Shown piece by piece: positions 17,799 through 25,577 of a DNA stretch of 64,000 bases. Under the pieces are notes generated by a model that worked only from the letters and a program-made list of their open reading frames with translations, made no database searches and was not told where the DNA came from. The position numbers were made by a program, and so were the translations under genes. Origin of the DNA: an uncultured Caulobacterales bacterium (GTDB lineage Bacteria; Pseudomonadota; Alphaproteobacteria; Caulobacterales; Caulobacteraceae); assembly GCA_903837135.1 (NCBI GenBank), contig CAILTK010000068.1:1-64000 (forward strand), read 5' to 3'. How positions within the stretch are numbered: the first letter of the stretch is position 1; each line of letters opens with the position of its first letter.

Positions 17799-19136
17799 AT
17801 GCTGCTGCTCAGCGAGACCTACACGCCCGGCCCCGCCACGGGCCCGGCCCATCCGCCGGTCTACCCACGGATCGACCGCGACGCCCTGGCCGACCAGACG
17901 CTGTTCGCCAAGGGCCAGCCCTGGGGCGTCTACGCCCGGCTGCGGACCGAGGCGCCGGTGTCCTGGCAGGAAGAACCGGCCGCGGGCGAGCCCGGTTTCT
18001 GGGCCCTGACCCGCTATGACGACGTCATGCGTGTGGACGGCGATCCCGACACCTTCTCCTCGCAGAAGGGCGGCATTCTGATGGGCTACGGGCCGCCCGA
18101 GTTGCGCCATCCGCAGCTGTTCCGCGCCTCGGTCGACGCCATGATCAACATGGATGCGCCCTGGCACCTGCAGCTGCGCAAGGAGCACATGCCCTACTTC
18201 ACCCCGCGGTATCTGGCCGGGGTGAAGGAGAAGGTGGCGATCGAGACCACCCGCCTGCTCGACCAGATGGCCGGGCTCGGGGCGTGCGATCTGGTCGAGA
18301 CCCTGTCCTCCCGCCTGCCGCTGTTCACCCTGTGCGAAATCCTCGGCGTGCCGGAGGCCGATCGGCCCAAGTTCCTGACCTGGATGCATTTCCTGGAGAT
18401 CGCGGGCAATCTGGCCAACGAGCGCCGCGGCCCGATCGAGATGACGCCCGAGGTGATGGCCTTCATCCAGGCCTTCAACGACACCATCGCCGAGATGTTC
18501 GAGTACGGCCGGCATATGCTGCACATGCGGCGCGCCGACCCCCAGCCCGACCTGATGACCGCCATCGCCCGCGCGACGCTCGACGACGAGCTCCTGCGCG
18601 ACGAATACCTCGACGGCTCCTGGCTCCTGATCGTGTTCGCCGGCAACGACACCACGCGCAACACCATCTCCGGCGCCATGAAGCTGCTGACCGAGTTTCC
18701 CGAGCAGAAGCAAAAGCTGATCGCCGATCCGGACCTGACGCCCAACGCCGTGGATGAGTTCATCCGCATGGTCAGTCCGGTGATCTACATGCGCCGCACG
18801 GCGACGCGCGACACCGAGCTTCGCGGCCAGAAGATCGCCGCCGGCGAAAAGGTGATCATGTACTACGGCGCCGCCAACCGCGATCCGGAGGTCTTCCCCG
18901 ATCCCGACCGGCTCGACGTGACCCGCGCCAACGCCTCCAAACACATCGCCTTCGGCTTCGGACCGCACGTGTGCATCGGCAAGCGCGTGGCCCAGCTGCA
19001 GCTCGAGGAGGTCTATCGCCAGATCCTGCCGCGCCTTCCCGACATCGAATACGCCGGGGGGATCGACATCGCCCCCAACAACTTCGTCCACGCCATCCGC
19101 AAGCTGCCGGTTCGCTTCACGCCCGAGGCGCGGTGA
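17799..19136 (+). CDS. Cytochrome P450 (CYP125/CYP108-like)
   Basis: A 445-residue soluble bacterial P450 of normal length. The I-helix oxygen-activation motif is FAGNDTTRN, the ExxR pair lies in DEFIRMVSPVIYMRRTAT, and the heme-thiolate loop is FGFGPHVCIGKR with Cys392. The 'SPVIYMRRTATRDTEL' stretch resembles steroid and terpene side-chain hydroxylases of the CYP125/CYP108 type (recalled, not aligned). It is last in the operon with the kinase and DUF6285, suggesting it hydroxylates a hydrophobic acid or alcohol that is then activated and phosphorylated. No ferredoxin or reductase gene is adjacent. The 3' end overlaps the convergent oxidase gene by 20 bases. Confidence 0.93.
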   Translation: MLLLSETYTPGPATGPAHPPVYPRIDRDALADQTLFAKGQPWGVYARLRTEAPVSWQEEPAAGEPGFWALTRYDDVMRVDGDPDTFSSQKGGILMGYGPPELRHPQLFRASVDAMINMDAPWHLQLRKEHMPYFTPRYLAGVKEKVAIETTRLLDQMAGLGACDLVETLSSRLPLFTLCEILGVPEADRPKFLTWMHFLEIAGNLANERRGPIEMTPEVMAFIQAFNDTIAEMFEYGRHMLHMRRADPQPDLMTAIARATLDDELLRDEYLDGSWLLIVFAGNDTTRNTISGAMKLLTEFPEQKQKLIADPDLTPNAVDEFIRMVSPVIYMRRTATRDTELRGQKIAAGEKVIMYYGAANRDPEVFPDPDRLDVTRANASKHIAFGFGPHVCIGKRVAQLQLEEVYRQILPRLPDIEYAGGIDIAPNNFVHAIRKLPVRFTPEAR

Positions 19137-20928
19137 CGGCGCCTCCAGCGCGTCGATCGCCGGACTGAGCCCTCCGCGAGAACCCGTCTTCGCTCCAGCC
19201 CTCGCTGCCGACGCCGTGGTGGACGGTGAACAGGCCGTCCGGGTCATAGCGGCGTTTGATGCGCAGCAGGCGCGGGTAGTGCTCGCCCCAGAAAGCTTCC
19301 TGCCAATTCGGCTGGAAGAAGTCGCACTCGTTGACGTAGGCGCCGGCCCCGGGGGCGGCGACGCGCAGCGCGTCCATGGCCGCATGGACGCGGGACCGCT
19401 CGTCAGCGGCCTGGGTCAGATCGGGCGGCGGAAAGCCGGGGAAGGCCGGACCGCTGGCCGCGGCGATGATGGCCAGGGCGAAGGCGGACACCACCTCGGG
19501 ATTGGTGGCCGTGTCGCGCGCGGCGGCCAGGGCTTCGGCAGGGGCCCCGGCGAGGCCCTTGTTGAAGTGGAGGCTCGCCGACCAATGGCGGCTGGCGGCG
19601 AACCAGGCGTCGACCAGCCGGGCGCGATGGGCGGGCTCCAGGAGCGAGGCCGGCAGCCAGGCCGAGGTATAGGCGTGCCAGAAGGCGCCGACCTGTTCCG
19701 CGTCGCCGTCCCACCAGAAATCGCTCGCCTTCGCGCCCGGCCGGGCGTCCGGCGTAAGGGCGAAGCGGGCGTTGCGGGTCATGAAGTCCGCGTCCCAGAA
19801 ATGGCGCGCCGGCAGGCCTGCGGCGAACAGGCTGTTCTGCCCCTGGTAGTCCGCCGGGTTGGCGTCGCAGAAGTCTATCAGCGGCCGCCAGGCGGCGCGC
19901 GCCTGTTCAGGGGTCAGGCCTTGGAACACCATCGACACCTTGAGCCGGTTGTCGCGGCGCGCCTGCGCCTGCTCGCCCCAGTGCGGATTGCACAGGCGGG
20001 TCGCGTAAAGGTCGACGAACTGCGCCAGAAGGCGATGGTAGGCCTCATCGGAGTGCGCGGTGATGGTGAGGTTCAGGCCGCCGAACGTCTCGGGCAGGGG
20101 ATGGGTGGCCAGGGTCAGCCGGGTGACGACGCCGAAGGTCCCGCCCCCGCCGCCCTTCAGGGCCCAGAACAGGTCCGGCTCGCGCCCCGCGTTGACCACC
20201 CGCACCGTCCCGTCGGCGGTGACGATCTCCGCCTCGAGCAGGCTGGAAGCCACGCTGCCGAAGGCTTTGGAGAAACTGCCGAAGCCGCCGCCCTGGACCA
20301 GCCCCGCGCAGCCGACCGTGGTGCAGCCGCCGCCCTGCACATAGCGCCCGGCGCCCGTGCTCACCGCCTGGTAGGCGTGCAGCCAGATGGCCCCCGCGCC
20401 GACGCTCACCGCCGGGACGGGCGCGGCGCTCGACCCCTGCGGCGTGAAGCCGTCATGGACGGTGACGGCGTTCATGCGCCGGGTCCAGATCATCAGCGAG
20501 TCCGGAGCGCTCGAGGCGCCCAGATAGCTGTGCGCGCCCCCGCGCACGACCAGGCGCAAGGCGTGGGCGCGGGCGAAGCGCAGGGCGGCGGCCACGTCGG
20601 CGGCGCTCTCGGCGGCCACCACATACCGGCTCGGCGCCGAGCGCCAGGCGTCGAGCCAGCCCGAACTCTGCGTCAGGGCGGGATGCTCGCCGATATAGAA
20701 CGGGTTCAGCGCCAGCTTGCGCGTCTCGGCATCGCTGAAGTCGGGAAGTCTTACGGGCGACAGGCGCCCGCCGACGGTCTTGTCGAGCGTCGCCCAGTCG
20801 GTCTCGGACGGCCAGCCGGGGGTTCCGGGTCTCGCGCGGCGGAAAACGGCGGCGACGGCGCGTCGGGCCGGCAGGCTTGCGGCCGAGGCCAGGGCGAGCC
20901 CGGTGCGAAGAAGGGTTCGGCGGTTCAT
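19117..20928 (-). CDS. FAD-binding (PCMH/BBE-type) oxidoreductase, probably Tat-exported
   Basis: A 603-residue protein starting MNRRTLLRTGLALASAASLP, a twin-arginine-like signal; longer upstream frames were rejected because the signal starts here. The FAD-binding domain shows RLVVRGGAHSYLGAS, GRYVQGGGCTTVGCAGLVQGG and LFWALKGGGGGTFGVVTRLT. The C-terminal berberine-bridge segment reads NWQEAFWGEHYPRLLRIKRR, then YDPDGLF. It belongs to the family of oligosaccharide, alcohol and berberine-type oxidases that reduce O2 or an acceptor. The usual His for bicovalent flavin may be the one in RGGAHSY. It is encoded convergently with the P450; a shared pathway is not shown. Confidence 0.88.
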   Translation of the reverse strand: MNRRTLLRTGLALASAASLPARRAVAAVFRRARPGTPGWPSETDWATLDKTVGGRLSPVRLPDFSDAETRKLALNPFYIGEHPALTQSSGWLDAWRSAPSRYVVAAESAADVAAALRFARAHALRLVVRGGAHSYLGASSAPDSLMIWTRRMNAVTVHDGFTPQGSSAAPVPAVSVGAGAIWLHAYQAVSTGAGRYVQGGGCTTVGCAGLVQGGGFGSFSKAFGSVASSLLEAEIVTADGTVRVVNAGREPDLFWALKGGGGGTFGVVTRLTLATHPLPETFGGLNLTITAHSDEAYHRLLAQFVDLYATRLCNPHWGEQAQARRDNRLKVSMVFQGLTPEQARAAWRPLIDFCDANPADYQGQNSLFAAGLPARHFWDADFMTRNARFALTPDARPGAKASDFWWDGDAEQVGAFWHAYTSAWLPASLLEPAHRARLVDAWFAASRHWSASLHFNKGLAGAPAEALAAARDTATNPEVVSAFALAIIAAASGPAFPGFPPPDLTQAADERSRVHAAMDALRVAAPGAGAYVNECDFFQPNWQEAFWGEHYPRLLRIKRRYDPDGLFTVHHGVGSEGWSEDGFSRRAQSGDRRAGGAVTAPRA

Positions 20929-21226
20929 CGGGCGCTCCGGATCGAGAGGATGAGGGGAGCATGCCCCGCGACGCAGGCCGGTCCAGCGCGGAGGGGCGCG
21001 CGGCGGGGCAGGGGTGACGAGCGCCCGCCCGCGGGACGAGCGGCTCATCCAATGGGACGAGCGGCGCACGGAGCAGACTTCGTAACGGCCGTCGCACGGC
21101 CTGCTCGACATGAGGAACAGGTGGCGCTCAAGTCGAGCCGACACGAAATCCGCCGCCCAAGCCAACCAATATCAAGCTGGGGCGTTAGGGCAGGGATCGC
21201 CGCCGCTGTGCGGCCTGGAGGAAATC

Positions 21227-21484
21227 ATGTCCCTTTCCAAAACTCTTGTGGCCTTGTCCCTGACGGCGGCGGTCGTATCCGCTGCGCCGGCCTTCGCCGG
21301 TCCTCAGGGCCGCGACACCACCTACGGCGCCGCCTCGGGCGCGCTCGCGGGCGGCCTGCTCACCCACAGCGTCGGCGGCGCGGTGGTCGGCGGTGTCGGC
21401 GGGGCCCTGATCGGCAACGCCATCGGGCGCCATGACGCCCGTCATCACCGCTACTATCGTCATCGCGGCTATCGCCACTACTAG
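21227..21484 (+). CDS. Small secreted/outer-membrane glycine-zipper protein
   Basis: An 85-residue protein with a strong ribosome site (GGAGGAAATC) and a clear signal peptide ending in APAFA. The mature part has a glycine zipper (YGAASGALAGGLLTHSVGGA, then GGVGGALIGNAIG) followed by a His/Tyr/Arg-rich tail (HDARHHRYYRHRGYRHY). Such 'glycine zipper 2TM' proteins sit in the envelope. The His-rich tail could bind metal, which is inference. A strong hairpin just after the stop suggests it forms a monocistronic unit. Confidence 0.8.
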   Translation: MSLSKTLVALSLTAAVVSAAPAFAGPQGRDTTYGAASGALAGGLLTHSVGGAVVGGVGGALIGNAIGRHDARHHRYYRHRGYRHY

Positions 21485-21501
21485 ACCCTACGCCTGACCG
21501 A

Positions 21502-21536
21502 GCCGCCGTGGACACCGTATGGGTCTCCACGGCGGC
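21502..21536. terminator. Bidirectional hairpin terminator candidate
   Basis: A perfect 11-bp stem, GCCGCCGTGGA / TCCACGGCGGC, with further ACC/GGT pairing inside and a five-base loop. It sits between two convergent genes (stops at 21484 and 21549). There is no long T tract, so it may be a weak intrinsic or stabilising hairpin. Confidence 0.7.
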
Positions 21537-21548
21537 TTCGGTGTGTCG

Positions 21549-22574
21549 CTACACCGGCTTAGGGTTGCGTTCGCCGAACTGGGTCTGGTGCCAATAGGGA
21601 TAGGCCGGTGTGACCGCGCTGGCGGCGTCGAGCCTCGCGATCTGTTCGAGGGTCAAGGCCCAGCCCACCGCGCCGAGGTTGTCGCGCAGCTGGGCCTCGT
21701 CCCGGGCGCCGATCACCACGGTGGCCACCGTCGGGCGCCGCAGCAGCCAGTTCAGCGCCACCTGCGGAATGGTTTTGCCGACTTCCTGCGCCACCGCCTC
21801 AAGCGCATCCACCACCTTGTAGAGGTGTTCGTCCTCGATCGGCGGTCCCCAGGCGGCGGTCTCGTGCAGGCGGCTGGTTTCGGGCAGGGGCTGGCCGCGG
21901 CGGATCTTGCCGGTCAGCCGGCCCCAGCCGAGCGGGCTCCACACCACCGCGCCGACGCCCTGGTCGAGGCCGAGCGGCATCAACTCCCACTCGTAATCGC
22001 GGCTGACCAGCGAATAATAGGCCTGGTGCGCCACATACCGCGCCCAGCCATGGCGTTCGGACGCCGCCAGCGACTTCATCAGGTGCCAGCCCGAGAAGTT
22101 TGAGCAGCCGATATAGCGGATCTTGCCGGCGCGGATCAGATCGTCGAGCGACGACAGCACCTCCTCGACCGGGGTCAAGGCGTCGAAGGCGTGCAGCTGG
22201 AACAGGTCGATGTAGTCGGTGCCGAGCCGTTTCAGCGCCCTGTCCACCGCCTCGATCAGGTGATAGCGCGAGGAGCCGACGTCGTTGGGGCCCGCGCCGC
22301 TGCGGAAGGTGGCCTTGGTGGAGATGATCAGGCTGTCGCGCGGCCGACCCTTGATGGCGCCGCCCAGCACCTCCTCGGCCTCGCCGGCCGAATAGACGTC
22401 GGCGCTGTCGAACATGTTGAGTCCGGCCTCGAGGCAGAGGTCGATCATCCGGCTAGCCGCCTTGACGTCCGCCGACCCCCACGACCGCATCGGGCCTTTG
22501 ACGCCGAACGTGCCGGTGCCGAAGCTGAGCACGGGAACCTTGAAACCCGAGTGACCGAGACGGCGATAGTCCAT
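21549..22574 (-). CDS. Aldo/keto reductase
   Basis: A 341-residue (beta/alpha)8 NADPH-dependent reductase. The catalytic tetrad can be read as Asp and Tyr in MFDSADVYSAGEAEEVLGGA, Lys in IISTKATF and His in LFQLHAFD. The C-terminal NADPH site includes TVVIGARDEAQLRDNL. The start MDYRRLGHSG was chosen because AGGA lies about eight bases upstream and the first strand begins there; an ATG at 22607 has no ribosome site. It belongs to the YajO/Tas-like clade of general AKRs. The substrate is unknown. Confidence 0.9.
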   Translation of the reverse strand: MDYRRLGHSGFKVPVLSFGTGTFGVKGPMRSWGSADVKAASRMIDLCLEAGLNMFDSADVYSAGEAEEVLGGAIKGRPRDSLIISTKATFRSGAGPNDVGSSRYHLIEAVDRALKRLGTDYIDLFQLHAFDALTPVEEVLSSLDDLIRAGKIRYIGCSNFSGWHLMKSLAASERHGWARYVAHQAYYSLVSRDYEWELMPLGLDQGVGAVVWSPLGWGRLTGKIRRGQPLPETSRLHETAAWGPPIEDEHLYKVVDALEAVAQEVGKTIPQVALNWLLRRPTVATVVIGARDEAQLRDNLGAVGWALTLEQIARLDAASAVTPAYPYWHQTQFGERNPKPV

Positions 22575-22716
22575 GGCGGCGATCCTGTGCGCTGTGATCT
22601 TAGCCATATGGGGGACCTGGCCGGCTAGGGAACAGTCGCCCTGGCGGCGATAGGACGAAAGTCGGCGTCGCCTTTTTGAGGGCCGGGTCCGCGACCGGAT
22701 TTTGCGCGGGAGCGCC

Positions 22717-22818
22717 ACCAACCATCGCAAGAATTGACCCGCCTTCTACTTATCCGCTCATCCCGGCGAATGCCGGGACGAGCGGAAGAGGAGAGTCAAA
22801 CTTAAGAGGGGTTGGTAT
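22717..22818 (+). repeat. Miniature inverted-repeat element, copy 1
   Basis: About 102 bases closely matching 54768-54869. It shares an ATCGCAA left part, TGACCCG, a central hairpin (CATCCCGGC gaat GCCGGGA), a purine-rich GGAAGAGGAGAGTCAA and a right end GGTTGGTAT complementary to the ACCAACC left end. It lies between the aldo/keto reductase gene and the 160-residue secreted protein gene. No transposase is encoded, so it would be mobilised in trans if mobile. Confidence 0.75.
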
Positions 22819-22835
22819 AAGCTGCCGCCGCCGGC

Positions 22836-23318
22836 CTACTGGTGGACGAAGAACTCCTGATAGGCGTGGGACTTGCCCTCGGGGGATTTGCCGACCCCGC
22901 GGCGGATGGCGGTCTTGCCGTCGGGGCTGAAGGTCCAGAATTCACCGGCGATCACGTCGCCGTCCTTCATCTTCAGGATCTGCAGGTTGTCGGCGTCGGT
23001 CTGCTTGACCGAGACCTGGTTGAACCGTTCCTGGTTGGCGAAGGGAGTGACGGCGCCGTCGAGCGTGGTCTGGTGGTCGCTGATGTAGGGCTTGGCCGGC
23101 TGGGTGGTGTTGACCGAATGGTAGGTCAGCGCGTTGTCGCCGAACTTGAAGTTGACGGTCAGCTTGAAGTTGGCCGGGAGAGTCCCCGTCTGGTTGCTCC
23201 AGAACGAGCGGGACGGGTCGATGGTCCAGGCGCCGTCGTGCGGACTGGCGGCGAGGGCCTGGGCGGCGGAGAGGATCAGCACGCCGGCGGCGAGGGCGCC
23301 GGCCCAGAGGGTCTTCAT
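22836..23318 (-). CDS. Small periplasmic protein, acylase-linked
   Basis: A 160-residue protein with a signal peptide (MKTLWAGALAAGVLILSAAQALA). The mature part is beta-rich, with a start resembling small secreted proteins that open 'DGAWTIDPSRS(F)W'. I know of no function. It begins 24 bases after the stop of the acylase gene on the same strand and is likely co-transcribed, so a role in the same periplasmic process is inferred. The C-terminus KSHAYQEFFVHQ shows no sorting signal. Confidence 0.75.
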   Translation of the reverse strand: MKTLWAGALAAGVLILSAAQALAASPHDGAWTIDPSRSFWSNQTGTLPANFKLTVNFKFGDNALTYHSVNTTQPAKPYISDHQTTLDGAVTPFANQERFNQVSVKQTDADNLQILKMKDGDVIAGEFWTFSPDGKTAIRRGVGKSPEGKSHAYQEFFVHQ

Positions 23319-23342
23319 CGGGGTGTCTCCAGTCAGGGTGGG

Positions 23343-25445
23343 TCAGATCGGGGTGCGGGCTTCGAGGTGCTGTTCGACCTCGGCGCGGGTGGTCCACAGG
23401 GTGCGCAGGGTCTTGTCGGACAGGTGCTTCAGCTGGTCGGCGCGGTGCGGCGAGCCGGGCTGGCTGGCGTTGCCGTAGCTCATCAGTCCCCTGGCCTTGA
23501 TCGGGGTCGAGAACTCCACCAGCGACACCCAGGTCTCGCCGTGGATCGGCGTACGCTCGCCGTTCTTCAGCGGACCCCAGGTGATGGTGCGGAAGATGCC
23601 GGTGTTGCCGAAGCCGCCGTTGCCGGGAAGGTTCACGTTGTCGATGTGGAAGCGCGACACCTCGCCGAACGGCCGGTCGATCGCGCCGTACTTGGTCTTC
23701 ATCTCGGCGATGGCCGCCTTCAAGAGGGTCACCGCCTTGGCCGGATCGGCGATCCCGGCCGGCGTGTCGATGGGCGCGGCGGCCGACCATTTGACCTTGT
23801 AGTTGGCCTGGCTGGTGAAGTTGGCGGGCGAGAACTTGGCGGCCCAGGTCTCGAACAGCAGGGCGGCGCGGCTGTCGCCCACCGTCTCGCGGTCCCAGGC
23901 CTTGAGCAGGGCGGCGGCCGCCTTGACCTCGGGGTCGGGGTCCGCCTCGGCGGCGGGGATCAGGTCGGGCAGCACCCGGTCGGCCATCAGGGTGTGGGTC
24001 GACAGCTTGCGGGCGACGAAGTCGTCGTAGCCGATCTTCCTGGCGTCGTGGAGCAGGTGGGCCGACTGCTGGGAGCGCAGCGACTCCGGCCCGGGCGGCG
24101 CCACATAGGCGGGATAGTCGGCGGCATGGATGGCCTGCGGATAGGTGGCGACCCACGGCGGATCGTTGGTGTTCTGCACCCAGCCGGTGGGCGGATCGAT
24201 CACCTTGGGCAGGTCGTCGTAGCCGTGCACCTCGGTCCACAGGGTGGCGGACGTGTCGCCCGGGACGAGGCCGTCCCAGTAGGCCACGTCGCCCGACGGG
24301 TGCTTGGGCAGGATGCCGTTGTCCATGTACTGGATGTGGCCCTCCTTGTCGGCGTAGACGATGTTGAACTTGGACACCTGCAGCCGGCGCAGGATCTGCT
24401 CGAACTCGGCGACGCTCTTCGACCGGCCCATGTCCCAGTACTGCTCCAGCCCGCCCGGCCGGTCGAGGCCGGCGACGCGCAGGGCGATCAGCTTGCCGTC
24501 CGGCCGCTGGAACACCGGCCCGTGGACCGACGATCGCAGGGTCAGGGTCTCGGTCTGCAGTGAACCGTCCGCCTGCCTGACCTTGAAGCTCGTGGTCCTC
24601 ACGTCGAACGGCAGGGTCTTGCCGTCGAACAGATAGCCGTCGCCGGACGGCGTCAGCAGATAGGTGGTGGCGCCGAGCAGGGTGTTGACTGTGTTGGTGA
24701 ACCCCATCCGGTCGTTGAAGCAGAACCGCAGCACCGGCAGGCCGACCTGGGTCGCGCCGTACATCTTGATGCCGGGACCGTTCAGATCGGCCTCGAAATA
24801 GGTGAAGAAGCTGGTCGGCCAGGGCAGGTGCGGATTGGCCAGCAGCATGGAATGGCCGCTGGCGGACTTGGACGGCGCCACGGCCCAGGCGTTGGAGCCC
24901 GGCGGCTCGACCGCGCCCGTGGTCCGTTCCTCGGGGGCGATGTAGATGTAGTTCATCAGCCGGTGGGCGTGGCCCATGACGTCGACGCCGCTCACCGGCA
25001 GCACCACGGCGACCTTGGGGTCGATCTTGCCCGGATGGGCCGCGGCGTAGTCGTTGATCCCCTGGGCGAAGGCGTCGAGGTTCCTGCGGAACTGCGGGCT
25101 CGAGGCCTTGAACCAGCGCTCGGCGCGCTCGGGGATTCCGTTGGCGATCACCCAGCGGTCGGAATGGGCGAACTTCTCGCCCCAGTATTCGGCGGCCCGA
25201 CCCCGCGCCTCGCCGTAGAGATGGACGACGATGTCGCCGTGGTTCTGCGCCTGGGCCCAGCCGAAGCCGTAGAACACCGCCGCCTCGTCCTTGCCGTAGA
25301 CGTGCGGCACGCCGTAGCTGTCCCACAGGATCTCGCCGCGGCTCCCGGGCTTGGGCGGAGGGCCCGCGCGGGCGACCGCGCCGAGCGGGGAAGCGGCCGC
25401 GCCGGTCAGCAGCAGGCCGCGCAGGAAACTCCGTTTACCGATCAT
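23343..25445 (-). CDS. Penicillin-acylase family (S45) Ntn-hydrolase, periplasmic
   Basis: A 700-residue precursor with a Tat-like signal (MIGKRSFLRGLLLTG) and AGGAAAG before the ATG at 25445. Known of the family: the precursor self-cleaves before the N-terminal nucleophile Ser of the beta-chain. Here GSNAWAV places it at S184, giving an alpha-chain of about 155 residues and a beta-chain of about 517. HNDP-type contacts (LLANPHLPWPTSFF) follow. The group includes aculeacin, acyl-homoserine-lactone (PvdQ) and cephalosporin acylases, all cleaving amide-linked acyl groups. It lies directly downstream of a FecI/FecR/TonB-receptor set, suggesting it deacylates a ligand imported by that receptor. 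Confidence 0.9.
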   Translation of the reverse strand: MIGKRSFLRGLLLTGAAASPLGAVARAGPPPKPGSRGEILWDSYGVPHVYGKDEAAVFYGFGWAQAQNHGDIVVHLYGEARGRAAEYWGEKFAHSDRWVIANGIPERAERWFKASSPQFRRNLDAFAQGINDYAAAHPGKIDPKVAVVLPVSGVDVMGHAHRLMNYIYIAPEERTTGAVEPPGSNAWAVAPSKSASGHSMLLANPHLPWPTSFFTYFEADLNGPGIKMYGATQVGLPVLRFCFNDRMGFTNTVNTLLGATTYLLTPSGDGYLFDGKTLPFDVRTTSFKVRQADGSLQTETLTLRSSVHGPVFQRPDGKLIALRVAGLDRPGGLEQYWDMGRSKSVAEFEQILRRLQVSKFNIVYADKEGHIQYMDNGILPKHPSGDVAYWDGLVPGDTSATLWTEVHGYDDLPKVIDPPTGWVQNTNDPPWVATYPQAIHAADYPAYVAPPGPESLRSQQSAHLLHDARKIGYDDFVARKLSTHTLMADRVLPDLIPAAEADPDPEVKAAAALLKAWDRETVGDSRAALLFETWAAKFSPANFTSQANYKVKWSAAAPIDTPAGIADPAKAVTLLKAAIAEMKTKYGAIDRPFGEVSRFHIDNVNLPGNGGFGNTGIFRTITWGPLKNGERTPIHGETWVSLVEFSTPIKARGLMSYGNASQPGSPHRADQLKHLSDKTLRTLWTTRAEVEQHLEARTPI

Positions 25446-25500
25446 ATCCGTCTTTCCTGGCCGATCTGGAGCGCCTTGCGCGATTCGAGCGTCGCGCATG

Positions 25501-25575
25501 GCGCTCCAGACGTTTGATGTCGCATCGTTTTCGCGGAAAACCGGCGCCCACTTTTTTTCCGCACGATGCTCTAGA
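25501..25575. repeat. CTCTAGAGC-type alphaproteobacterial palindromic repeat, copy A
   Basis: Read on the minus strand it starts CTCTAGAGCATCGTGCGG and contains GTGGGCGCCGGTTTTCCGC before ending TGGAGCGC. This is a common alphaproteobacterial intergenic repeat type (recalled), and a shortened relative lies at 32241-32289. It fills the gap between the TonB receptor stop and the acylase gene. Confidence 0.65.
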
Positions 25576-25577
25576 GA

